NCBI RefSeq assembly: GCF_011492965.1
Contig: NZ_CP045121.1
Span: forward strand, 3,844,001 to 3,908,000
From: Rubrobacter marinus
GTDB taxonomy: Bacteria; Actinomycetota; Rubrobacteria; Rubrobacterales; Rubrobacteraceae
Direction: 5' to 3'
DNA length: 64,000 bases
In this document: one piece after another, positions 45,564 through 53,663 of the stretch
Layout of the letters: every line of letters starts with the position of its first letter
How positions within the stretch are numbered: the first letter of the stretch is position 1
Program-made: the position numbers and the translations under genes
Notes under the pieces: model-generated
Database searches by the model: none
Told to the model about the DNA's origin: nothing
The model's input: only the letters and a program-made list of their open reading frames with translations

Positions 45564-45783
45564 GTTCCCTCCTGTTCTCGTCTACCGACGTTTTTCGTGC
45601 CAACGAACGTCCCCCGCGCTCCCCCGAAACAAACGTGGGACACCGGGCGCAGGCACCGGAAATCCCCGTCCTCCGGTGGGCGACCAGGGGCGCTCCGTAA
45701 GCCTTCGTACAGAACTAGACCGAGAACGACCGTTGACTTGAGAAGAAGTTTAGCGCCCGTAGAAGAAAGGAAGAGTATCCCAT
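45564..45783. promoter_or_regulatory. Divergent control region before heptose operon
   Basis: 220 bases between the leftward 117-residue gene and the rightward heptose operon. TTGACT (about 45732) with downstream TTTAGC offers a weak rightward promoter. Local AT content is higher than surroundings (AAGAAGTTTAGCGC, AGAAGAAAGGAAGAG). No gene is seen. Confidence 0.35.
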
Positions 45784-45939
45784 ATGAGCATCAGACAGCG
45801 CACCGAACGCCCGATACCCCGACCGGCGCCCTGCGCAAGCGCGGCCGGTTACGCCTTCTCCGCCGGGCCGCCGACCCCCGCTGCTCCCCGGTCTCGCAGC
45901 GTGGCGCCGTCGGGTGCTCCCCGGGCGGGAGCCGGATGA
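45784..45939 (+). CDS. Possible 51-residue leader ORF before gmhA-gmhB
   Basis: ATG 45784 after a GGAAGAG ribosome-binding-like stretch opens 51 codons rich in Arg, Pro, Ala and Ser, ending in TGA at 45937-45939 that overlaps the fusion gene start in an ATGA quartet. Translation coupling to the next gene is possible. The composition is ordinary for GC-rich noise, so it may equally be an untranslated leader. Confidence 0.35.
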   Translation: MSIRQRTERPIPRPAPCASAAGYAFSAGPPTPAAPRSRSVAPSGAPRAGAG

Positions 45940-47096
45940 GCGACCTCTCCCGAAACGGGCACGGGCCGGAGCGGTACGCGGCCCGTGCGAGGGCGATGCT
46001 CACGGACTTCCCCCACGAGGCGGCCGAGAAGGCCGCCGCGCTCATTGCTGCCTGCTACGAGGGCGGGGGGAAGGTCCTGGTCTGCGGCAACGGCGGCTCG
46101 GCGATGGAGGCCCAGCACCTCGTCGCGGAGCTCGTGGGCAAGTTCGAGCGGGACCGCGCCTCCCTCCCGGCGCTCGCCCTGCACCAGAACCCCGCCTCGC
46201 TCACGGCGGTCGCGAACGACTACGGCTACGACGACGCCTTCGCGCACCAGGTCGAGGCGCTCGGTGCGCCGGGCGACGTCCTCGTCGCCATCTCGACCAG
46301 CGGGAGCTCGGAGAACGTCGCGCGCGCGGTGCTCGCCGCCCGCGAGAAGGGCCTCGCCACCGTCGGCTACCTCGGCGGCGGGGGCAACAGGCTCGGGCCG
46401 CTCATGGACGTGCCCGTAACCATAGGGGCGCCGGACACCGCGACGATCCAGGCCGGGCATCTCGTCCTCACCCACACGATCTGCGGGCTCGTCGAGGAGG
46501 CGCTCTTCTCCAACAAGGCGGTCTTCGTGGATCGGGACGGCACGCTCATCGTGAACCGCCACTACGGCTCGGACCCCGATCGGATAGAGCTGCTCGACGG
46601 CGTCGCGGACGGGCTCCGGGCGCTGCGCGGGGCGGGATACAAGCTCGTGCTCGTCTCCAACCAGTCCGGGGTGGCGCGCGGCTACTTCGACGAGGCGGCA
46701 ATCGGGAGGATGCACGACCGCCTCCAGAAGATGCTCGACGCCCACGGGGCCGCGCTCGACGGCCTCGAGTACTGCCCCCACCACCCGGAGGGCGAGATTT
46801 TCCCCTACGCCGTGGAGTGCGCCTGCCGCAAGCCCGCCCCGGGCATGCTGCGACGCGCAGCCCGCAAGCACGGGCTGAACCTCTCCGCCTCCTGGATGGT
46901 CGGCGACATAGCCGCCGACGTGGAGGCCGGAAAGCGCGCCGGGGCCCGCACCGTCCTCGTCGGACCGGAGCCGTCGCCGCTCCCCCCGGACTTCCGCGCG
47001 GCGGGTTTTCGGGAGGTCGTCGGCCACATCCTCGGGGAAGGGGTAGGCGGAGGGCTCGGGGAGAAGGCCGGGAGCGCCGCCGGCGCCCGCCTGTGA
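45936..47096 (+). CDS. GmhA-GmhB fusion: sedoheptulose-7-P isomerase and heptose-bisphosphate phosphatase
   Basis: 386 residues. Residues 1-195 are a SIS-fold GmhA: CGNGGSAMEAQHLVAEL, LTAVANDYGYDDAF and ISTSGSSENV. Residues 196-386 are HAD-IIIA GmhB: VFVDRDGTLIVN (nucleophile Asp and DxDGT), SNQSGVARGYF, zinc cysteines in YCPHHPEG and CACRKPAPGM, and MVGDIAADVEAG. The two are joined directly (ALFSNKAVFVDRD). Together with HldE they would turn sedoheptulose 7-phosphate into D-glycero-D-manno-heptose-1-phosphate. GTG of hldE overlaps its stop. Confidence 0.93.
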   Translation: MSDLSRNGHGPERYAARARAMLTDFPHEAAEKAAALIAACYEGGGKVLVCGNGGSAMEAQHLVAELVGKFERDRASLPALALHQNPASLTAVANDYGYDDAFAHQVEALGAPGDVLVAISTSGSSENVARAVLAAREKGLATVGYLGGGGNRLGPLMDVPVTIGAPDTATIQAGHLVLTHTICGLVEEALFSNKAVFVDRDGTLIVNRHYGSDPDRIELLDGVADGLRALRGAGYKLVLVSNQSGVARGYFDEAAIGRMHDRLQKMLDAHGAALDGLEYCPHHPEGEIFPYAVECACRKPAPGMLRRAARKHGLNLSASWMVGDIAADVEAGKRAGARTVLVGPEPSPLPPDFRAAGFREVVGHILGEGVGGGLGEKAGSAAGARL

Positions 47097-48529
47097 GCGA
47101 CGGGTCCCGCAACCTCGCCGCCCTCGCGCGCGCCTTCCGGGGGCGGCGCTGCCTCGTGGTGGGCGACGCGATGCTCGACGTCTTCGAGAGGGGAAGGGCC
47201 GACCGCCTCGCCCCCGACGCCCCCGCCCCGGTCGTCACGGGGGTCGTGCGGACCTCCTCCCCCGGGGGCGCGGCGAACGTCGCGGCGAACCTCGCCGCGC
47301 TCGGCGCCCGCGTGACCCTGCTCTCCGCGATAGGAGACGACGACCCGGGCCTCGAGCTCCTCGGGAAGCTCGCCGAGGCCGGGGTGGAGACCGGCGAGAT
47401 CTTCAGAGAAGCAGGGCGCGCCACGGTGGTGAAGAGACGCCTCGTCGCCGACGGCGTCACCCTGGCGCGCGTCGACTCCGGCGACACGGGACCGCTCCGC
47501 CCCGCCGCGGCGGAGAGCGAGTTCGCCGCCAGGGCCCGCGCGCTGGCCGAGAGCTCCGAGTCCGTCGTCGTCTCGGACTACGCCGGGGGCACGGTGACCC
47601 AGGGGCTCGCCGATGCCCTGGCCGATTCGGCCCACGGCTGCGTGGTGCTCGATTCCAAGAGCCCCTTGCGCCTCTCCTGGAGGGGCCTCGCCGCCGCGAC
47701 CCCGAACCACCTGGAGGCGCAGAAGGCGCTGGAGCTCCCCGTGGAGACGGACCCGGGCCGGGTCGACCGCGCCGAGGTCGGACGCGCCCTGCGCCGGTGG
47801 CTCGGGGCCCGGGTCGTCGCCGTCACCCTCGCCGAGCAGGGGGTCGCCGTCGCGGGGCCGGGGGGCTCCGTGGAGCACGTCGCGGGCCGCCCCGTGGGGG
47901 AGCCGGACGTCAACGGGGCCGGAGACACCTTTCTCGCGGCCTTCGCGCTCGCCCTGAGCGGCGGCGCGGGGGCCGTAGAGGCCGCCCGACTAGGGGTCGA
48001 GACCGCGACCCTGGCGGTGCTCAGGCCCGGGACCACGCCCGTGACCTCCGACGAGCTGCTCCGCCACCTCTCCAAAGGGCCGGAGGAAGGCAACGGCGGG
48101 GGGCTCGAGGAACACCTGCGGCGGGTGCGGGAGCGGGGGGGTAAGGCCGTCTTCGTGGGGGGCCGCTTCGACCCGCCGGGCCGCGCCCACCTGCGCCTGC
48201 TCCGGGAGGTCAGGGGGCTCGAGGACCTGCTCGTCGTCGGCCTGCTCCCCGACGCGGAGGTCGCCGTCCTGCCGATCGAGGACAGGGCGGAGATCCTGGC
48301 GGCCCTGCCTTTCGTGGATCACGTCATCCTCCTCGGCGACGAGCGTCCCGAGGAGGCCGCCCGGCGGCTGGGTCTCGACGTCCTCGTCGCGCAGGGCCAC
48401 GGGGACGCGGACGGGTTCGACGGCGCGGTCGTCCTGCCGGAGGTGGCGTCTTCCCTCCCCGTCGAGCGCACATCCGATGAGGCCGACGACGAGGACGCGG
48501 CGGAGAGCCCGGTGGAGGCGCGGCTTTGA
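47093..48529 (+). CDS. hldE: HldE-like heptose kinase/ADP-heptose synthase
   Basis: 478 residues. N-terminal ribokinase-fold HldE1: VVGDAMLDVFERG, TSSPGGAANVAANLAALGA, and VNGAGDTFLAAFALAL with the catalytic Asp. C-terminal nucleotidyltransferase HldE2 (about 340-478) begins VFVGGRFDPPGRAHLRLLREV; the usual ATP-binding HxGH reads GRAH, losing the first His. The kinase half looks intact, the adenylyltransferase half may be impaired or altered. GTG start overlaps the upstream stop. No hldD epimerase is in the window. Confidence 0.87.
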   Translation: MSDGSRNLAALARAFRGRRCLVVGDAMLDVFERGRADRLAPDAPAPVVTGVVRTSSPGGAANVAANLAALGARVTLLSAIGDDDPGLELLGKLAEAGVETGEIFREAGRATVVKRRLVADGVTLARVDSGDTGPLRPAAAESEFAARARALAESSESVVVSDYAGGTVTQGLADALADSAHGCVVLDSKSPLRLSWRGLAAATPNHLEAQKALELPVETDPGRVDRAEVGRALRRWLGARVVAVTLAEQGVAVAGPGGSVEHVAGRPVGEPDVNGAGDTFLAAFALALSGGAGAVEAARLGVETATLAVLRPGTTPVTSDELLRHLSKGPEEGNGGGLEEHLRRVRERGGKAVFVGGRFDPPGRAHLRLLREVRGLEDLLVVGLLPDAEVAVLPIEDRAEILAALPFVDHVILLGDERPEEAARRLGLDVLVAQGHGDADGFDGAVVLPEVASSLPVERTSDEADDEDAAESPVEARL

Positions 48530-49660
48530 GCGGCGCGGCCGGCTCCTTGCGGCTCTTCGGGGGGACGCAAGGGCGGCGGACTTGCGGCGCGTCCTGCTCG
48601 TCCGGCTGGACAACATGGGGGACGTGCTGCTGACGACCCCGGCGTTCAGGGCCATCAGGCGGGCCCTGCCGGGCGCGCACCTCGCGCTCATGGCGGGCCG
48701 GCGGGGTGCGCGGTCGGACGCCTGAACCCGGACGTCGACGAGACGATCCTCTACCGCGCCCCCAACGAGGACGTCTACTTCGAGCTCCCCCAGGACCCTG
48801 GGCGCGAGATGGCGGCGATGGAGGCCTTGCGCGAGGGCGGCTTCGACGCGGCGGTGATCTTCACCTCCTACAAGCAGTCGGCGCTGCCGGCGGCCTACCT
48901 CTGCTACCTCGCCGGCATCCCGCTGCGCACCGCCGGGTCGTTCGAGGGCCCGGGCTCGCTCCTGACGCACCGCCACCGGTACGCGGAGACCGTGCCACCC
49001 CGGCACGAGTCCCTGCGCGGCCTGGAGCTCACGGGGGCTTTGGGCTTCCCGGCGGTCGAGCCGCAGATGGTGCTGGAGCCGCGCCCCGAGGACGAGGACG
49101 AGGCCGCGGAGATCCTCGGGCGCCTCGGGGCGGAGCGCTTCGTGCTGGTGCATCCTGGGTCCAGCGCCTCCTCCAGGACCTACCCCGCCGAACGCTACGC
49201 GCTCGTCGTCGAGGAGCTCTCCTCGACGACCGGGCTGCCGGTGATCGTCACGGGGGGACCCGGCGAGGAGGACCTCGCCCGGAGGGTCGCCGGCTCGGCC
49301 GGGGCACCGCTCGGCGGGGAGACGGGCCTCGGGGCGTTCGCGGCGCTCGTCGGGCGCGCGGACGCGGTGGTGACGAACAACACGGGGGCGACGCACGTGG
49401 CGTCGGCGCTCGGGACGCCGGTCGTCACCGTCTTCGCGGGGACGAACCCGCCGGAGCAGTGGGGGCCGTGGCGCACGCCGAACCGTCTACTCACCCACCC
49501 CGTCCCGTGCGCGCCATGCTACAAGCGCGTCTGCCCCATCGGCCACGAGTGCCTCACGGGCATCGCGCCCGCGACCGTGACCGGCGCCGCCCTGGAACTG
49601 CTCGCGGAGGGCGCGGCGCGCGGGAACGGGGCTCCCCGGAGGGCGGGGGCGGCGTGGTAG
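48526..49660 (+). CDS. GT9 heptosyltransferase-like glycosyltransferase 1 (two frameshifts)
   Basis: GT9 family enzyme using ADP-heptose. N-terminal VLLVRLDNMGDVLLTTPAFRAIR, then after repair NPDVDETILYR; FVLVHPGSSASSRTYPAERYA, TNNTGATHVASALGTPVVTVF and CAPCYKRVCPIGHECLTGI, the typical donor-site and Cys-rich heptosyltransferase blocks. Adding one G to the six-G run 48559-48564 and one to GGG 48695-48697 gives 378 residues starting at TTG 48526, which overlaps the hldE stop (TTGA). Confidence 0.86.
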
Positions 49661-50643
49661 GGAGGATCGCCGTCTTCCGCGGGCTCTACCTCGGCGACCT
49701 CGTCGCGTCCACGCCGGCGCTGCGGGCGCTCCGGCGCGGGCACCCGAAGGCCGAGATCTCGCTCGTCGGACTCCCCTGGGCCGTGGCCCTCGCCCCCCAC
49801 CTCGCGCCGGAGATCGACCGCTTCGTCCCCTACCCCGGCGCCCCCGGCCTCGACGGCGGGGACGACGAGGCCGCGCTGGCGGAGCTCGTCCGCGAGATGC
49901 GGGGGCAGGACTTCGACCTCGCCGTGAACCTGCACGGCCGCGGCCCCGAGTCCACCCGCCTCGTCGCCTCCTTCGGCGCCCGCCGCACGGCCGGCTTCGT
50001 GGGCGGCGGGGGCGAGTACCCGGCGCTGGACGTCTCCGTCCCCTGGGACGCCGAGGAGCACGAGGCGCGCAAGCTCCTCCTCCTGGTCGAGGCGGCGGGG
50101 GGGCTCTCCGACGGCGAGATCCCCCGCCTGCGCGTCCGGGAAGAGGACCGCCGGCGCGCGGGCGAGCTGCTCGGGCGGGGGTTCGGGGAGCCGCTGGCCC
50201 TCCTCCATCCCGGCGCCTCCGTGCCGGAGAAGCGGTGGCCCGCCGAGGGTTTCGCTCTGGTGGCGCGCGGCCTGGTCCGGGAGGGTTACGCCGTCGCCGT
50301 CACCGGCTCGGAGGGCGAGCGCGAGATCTCGCGACGGGTCTGCGATCTCGCCCCCGGCGCCGTCGACCTCTCCGGGAAGACGGACCTCCCGGCCCTGATC
50401 GGGCTCGTCTCGCGGGCGGACCTCCTGGTCTCCAACGACACCGGCCCCGCGCACCTCGCGTACGCCCTGGGGACGCCGAGCGTCACGGTCTTCGGGCCGT
50501 CGACGGACGTGGGCCGCTGGGGGCCGCTGGAGAGGGAGCGCCACGCCGTGCTCCTCGAGGACCCCATCTCCGAGGTGCGGGCGGAGGCGGTGCTGGAGGC
50601 GGCGGGGCGGCTCGCTCCTCGCGAACAGAGGGTGGGGGTGTGA
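49654..50643 (+). CDS. GT9 heptosyltransferase-like glycosyltransferase 2
   Basis: 329 residues, same family as the preceding gene: GRIAVFRGLYLGDLVASTPALRAL opening (quoted in parts: YLGDLVASTPALRAL), LALLHPGASVPEKRWPAEGFA, LVSNDTGPAHLAYALGTPSVTVFGPS. GTG start overlaps the previous stop by 7 bases. The two GT9 genes would transfer successive heptose residues or act on different acceptors. The acceptor in a bacterium without LPS genes is unknown; a glycoprotein, teichoic-like or glycolipid acceptor is possible. Confidence 0.9.
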   Translation: MVGRIAVFRGLYLGDLVASTPALRALRRGHPKAEISLVGLPWAVALAPHLAPEIDRFVPYPGAPGLDGGDDEAALAELVREMRGQDFDLAVNLHGRGPESTRLVASFGARRTAGFVGGGGEYPALDVSVPWDAEEHEARKLLLLVEAAGGLSDGEIPRLRVREEDRRRAGELLGRGFGEPLALLHPGASVPEKRWPAEGFALVARGLVREGYAVAVTGSEGEREISRRVCDLAPGAVDLSGKTDLPALIGLVSRADLLVSNDTGPAHLAYALGTPSVTVFGPSTDVGRWGPLERERHAVLLEDPISEVRAEAVLEAAGRLAPREQRVGV

Positions 50644-50647
50644 GGCC

Positions 50648-51622
50648 GTGAACGTGCTCGTCTGGCAGATCCACGGCTCCTACCTGAACACGCTGGTGCG
50701 GAGCTTCGCCGGCGGCCCGCACCGCTTCTACCTCCCGACGAAAAGGGACAAGCCAGAGGGCTACGGCGGCAGGGGCCCGACCTTCCCGTGGTCCGACGAG
50801 ACGGTGGACGTGCCCGCCGGGGAGGTGCGCGACCTCGATCTCGATCTCATCGTCTACCAGAGCGAGAAGAACCTCCGCGAGGACGCGCGGGAGATCCTCA
50901 CCGCAGAGCAGCGGGCGCTGCCGGCGATCTTTCTGGAGCACAACACGCCGCAGGGCAGGATCAACGACATGGTCCACCCCGTGGACGATCCCGGCGTCCT
51001 CCTCGTCCACGTCACCCACTTCAACGACCTGTTCTGGGACTCACGGAGCACCCCGACCCGCGTCATCGACCACGCCGTCGTCCCCACGGAGGGCGGCTAC
51101 GCCGGCACCCTGGAGAAGGGCGTCTCCCTCGTGAACGACCTGCCGCGCAGGAGGCGCGTCGTGGGCGGCGACGTGTTCCTGAGGGCGCGGGAGGGGGTGC
51201 CGCTCGACCTCTTCGGCTTCAACAGCCTGGAGGTGGGGGGCTTCGGCGACCTCCCCCAGGCCGAGGTCCACGAGAAGATGAAGGCCTACCGCTTCTACTT
51301 CAACCCCATCCGCTACACCAGCCTCCCCCTCTCCGTCCTCGAGGCGATGGAGATCGGCCTCCCCGTCGTCGCCCTCGCCACCACCGAGCTCGTCTCGGTC
51401 ATAAAGGACGGGGAGAACGGCTTTATAGGGACGGACGTCGGCTACCTCATGGGACGCATGCGCGACCTCCTCGACGACCCGGGGGAGGCGCGGCGTCTCG
51501 GGGAGGCCGGGCGCAGGACGATCGGGAAGCGCTTCGGGCTGCGGCGCTTCGCGACGGACTGGGAGGCCGCCTTCCGCGAAGCCGTGGCCCTCAGGGAGGA
51601 GGTGCCGTGCGCCTCGCGATGA
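50648..51622 (+). CDS. Glycosyltransferase, GT-B like
   Basis: 324 residues. Short N-terminal domain (VLVWQIHGSYLNTLVRSF) then FNPIRYTSLPLSVLEAMEIGLPVVALATTEL, whose E-x7-E-like SVLEAMEIGLP segment marks a GT4/GT1-type donor site (motif quoted in parts). FLEHNTPQGRINDMVH is a distinctive middle block. The N-terminal domain is shorter than in usual GT4 enzymes. GTG start 5 bases after the GT9 stop. Part of the heptose glycosylation operon. Confidence 0.82.
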   Translation: MNVLVWQIHGSYLNTLVRSFAGGPHRFYLPTKRDKPEGYGGRGPTFPWSDETVDVPAGEVRDLDLDLIVYQSEKNLREDAREILTAEQRALPAIFLEHNTPQGRINDMVHPVDDPGVLLVHVTHFNDLFWDSRSTPTRVIDHAVVPTEGGYAGTLEKGVSLVNDLPRRRRVVGGDVFLRAREGVPLDLFGFNSLEVGGFGDLPQAEVHEKMKAYRFYFNPIRYTSLPLSVLEAMEIGLPVVALATTELVSVIKDGENGFIGTDVGYLMGRMRDLLDDPGEARRLGEAGRRTIGKRFGLRRFATDWEAAFREAVALREEVPCASR

Positions 51623-52845
51623 TAAGCGAGCACGCGAGCCCCCTCGCCACCCTGGGCGGCGAGGACTCCGGCGGCCAGAACGTCTACGTCGCCGAGCTCG
51701 CGCGGCGCCTCGGGGCGATGGGCCACCCCGTCGACGTGTTCACCCGCCGCGACGACGAGGGGCTGCCCGAGGTCGTCCCCTTCTCCGAAGGCGTGAGGGT
51801 CGTGAACGTTTCGGCCGGGCCCGCGAGGGCGGTGCCGAAAGACGAGATCTTCGGGTTCATGCCCGAGTTCCGGAACGCGTTCTACCGGTTCGCCGCCGAC
51901 GAGGACGCGGGCTACGACCTGGTGCACGCGAACTTCTGGATGAGCGGCTGGGTGGCGTGCGAGGCCCGGCGGGACCTCGGGCTTCCTTTCGCGCAGACCT
52001 TCCACGCCCTCGGCGAGGTCAAGAAGCGCGAGCAGGGCGACGCCGACACCTCACCGCCCGAGCGGAAGGCGGCGGAGATGAGGATCGTGGAGGAGGCGGA
52101 CCGGATCCTCGCTACCTGCCCGGCGGAGGTCGAGGAGCTCACCACCCTTTATGGTGCGGATCCCGCACGGCTCTCGCTCGTCCCGTGCGGCGTGGACGGC
52201 GAGACCTTCCGGCCCGTCGATCGCCGGGCGGCGCGACAGGCTCTGGGCCTCCCCGACGTTCCCACGGTCGTCTACGTCGGGAGGATCGTCCCGAGGAAGG
52301 GGGTGGACGCCCTGATCCGGGCGTTCGCCCTCCTGCCCCCCGACCTCGGCGCCCGCCTCGTGGTCGTCGGCGGCGAGCCGGGCCCCGGCCCCTCCCCCGA
52401 GGCCGCGCGGCTCTCGGACCTCGCGGCTGCTCTGGGCGTCCTGGAGAGGGTGACTTTCGTCGGGAGCCGGCCGCAGGGCGAGCTCAGGGGCTACTACGGC
52501 GCGGCCGACGTCGCGGTCTCGGTGCCCCACTACGAGCCGTTCGGGATGACCCCGCTCGAGGCGATGGCCTGCGCCACGCCGGTCGTGGGCTCCCGGGTCG
52601 GCGGCATAAAGTGGAGCGTCGCCGACGGCGAGACGGGTCTTCTCGTCCCGCCGAAGGACCCGGGGGCGCTCGCCGGGCGCCTCGCGCGCCTCCTCCCCGA
52701 CGCCCCCCTGCTGGAGCGCATGGGCCGGGCCGCCCGGCGGAGGGTCGAGGAATGTTTCACCTGGGAGCGCGTCGCCGTGGGGGCCGAGGCCGCGTTCTCG
52801 GAGGCCGCCGGGGCCACCTCCGGCGCGGCGCAGACGGCGCGCTGA
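51607..52845 (+). CDS. GT4 glycosyltransferase, sucrose-phosphate-synthase-like
   Basis: 412 residues. AMISEHASPLATLGGEDSGG and QNVYVAELARRLGAMGH match SPS-type GT4 enzymes; VVYVGRIVPRKGVDALIRAF, VSVPHYEPFGMTPLEAMACATPVV and VGSRVGGIKWSVADG complete the donor domain. GTG 51607 overlaps the preceding gene by 16 bases and gives the natural start RLAMISEHASP; an ATG at 51619 forming ATGA is the alternative. Donor sugar unknown. Confidence 0.88.
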   Translation: MRLAMISEHASPLATLGGEDSGGQNVYVAELARRLGAMGHPVDVFTRRDDEGLPEVVPFSEGVRVVNVSAGPARAVPKDEIFGFMPEFRNAFYRFAADEDAGYDLVHANFWMSGWVACEARRDLGLPFAQTFHALGEVKKREQGDADTSPPERKAAEMRIVEEADRILATCPAEVEELTTLYGADPARLSLVPCGVDGETFRPVDRRAARQALGLPDVPTVVYVGRIVPRKGVDALIRAFALLPPDLGARLVVVGGEPGPGPSPEAARLSDLAAALGVLERVTFVGSRPQGELRGYYGAADVAVSVPHYEPFGMTPLEAMACATPVVGSRVGGIKWSVADGETGLLVPPKDPGALAGRLARLLPDAPLLERMGRAARRRVEECFTWERVAVGAEAAFSEAAGATSGAAQTAR

Positions 52846-52894
52846 CCGGAAAAAGTACCCTCAGAAAGCATCTGGACGAGTAGAAGGAGATCTC

Positions 52895-53623
52895 ATGCAG
52901 CAAGGCACGACGGGCGGTAACTTCGCGGGAGGGGTAGCCCTCGTTACGGGGGCGGGGAGCGGGCTTGGGGCGGTGACGGCCCGCATGCTCGCCGAGAACG
53001 GCGCGCGGGTGGTCCTCGCCGACCTGAACAAGGAGGCCGCGGGCGAGGTGGCCGAGGCCTGCGGGGGGCGGGCGCTGTACATGGACCTCGCGGACGCGGG
53101 CTCCATCGAGGGGGGCGTGGAGGACGTGCTGGCGACGGAGGGCCGGATAGACATCCTCGTCAACTCCGCGGGCCTCGACTTCATCAGGAGCGCGTCCGAG
53201 CTCACGCTGGAGGAGTGGGACACCGTCGTCAACGTGAACCTCAGGGCCCCGTGGCTTCTGGCGAAGCACGTCATGCCCGGGATGATGGAGCGCGGCTCCG
53301 GCCAGATCCTGAACGTCGCCTCCACTGCCGCCAAAAAGGGGTGGGAGAACGCCGCCGCCTACGCCTCCTCCAAGCACGGCCTCCTCGGCCTCACCCAGGT
53401 CTTGCACTCCGAGGGGCGAGGGCACGGCGTCAGGGCGATGGCCGTGGTGCCGGGCGGGATGCGCACCAACTTCTTCGCCGCCCTCGACCCGCCGCCCCCG
53501 CCGGAGAACCTCCAGCCCCCCGAGACCGTCGCGAAGAGCATCCTGTTCATGCTCTCCCAGCCCCTCGACTCCGTCATCCACGAGCTTGTAGTCACCCCGA
53601 TGACGGAGACCTCGTACCCGTAG
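52895..53623 (+). CDS. SDR-family oxidoreductase
   Basis: 242 residues. Classical short-chain dehydrogenase: TGAGSGLGAVTARML (TGxxxGxG), ADLNKEAAGEV, VNSAGLDF (NNAG position), catalytic Ser in NVASTAAKK and YASSK. MRTNFFAALDPPPPP follows. It is transcribed with the glycosyltransferases after a 49-base gap with an AAGGAGATCTC ribosome binding site, and with an ALDH 40 bases on; this pair may oxidise a sugar-alcohol or aldehyde. Confidence 0.9.
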   Translation: MQQGTTGGNFAGGVALVTGAGSGLGAVTARMLAENGARVVLADLNKEAAGEVAEACGGRALYMDLADAGSIEGGVEDVLATEGRIDILVNSAGLDFIRSASELTLEEWDTVVNVNLRAPWLLAKHVMPGMMERGSGQILNVASTAAKKGWENAAAYASSKHGLLGLTQVLHSEGRGHGVRAMAVVPGGMRTNFFAALDPPPPPENLQPPETVAKSILFMLSQPLDSVIHELVVTPMTETSYP

Positions 53624-53663
53624 AGCGGTTGTTGGTGGATCCAGAAGAAGGAGCCGTGAAGAC

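Noticed and set aside
45000..45935. Long N-terminal extension of the GmhA-GmhB fusion
   Set aside because: The open frame to 45000 is antisense to the UbiB-like and 117-residue genes; GmhA homology begins at ATG 45936.
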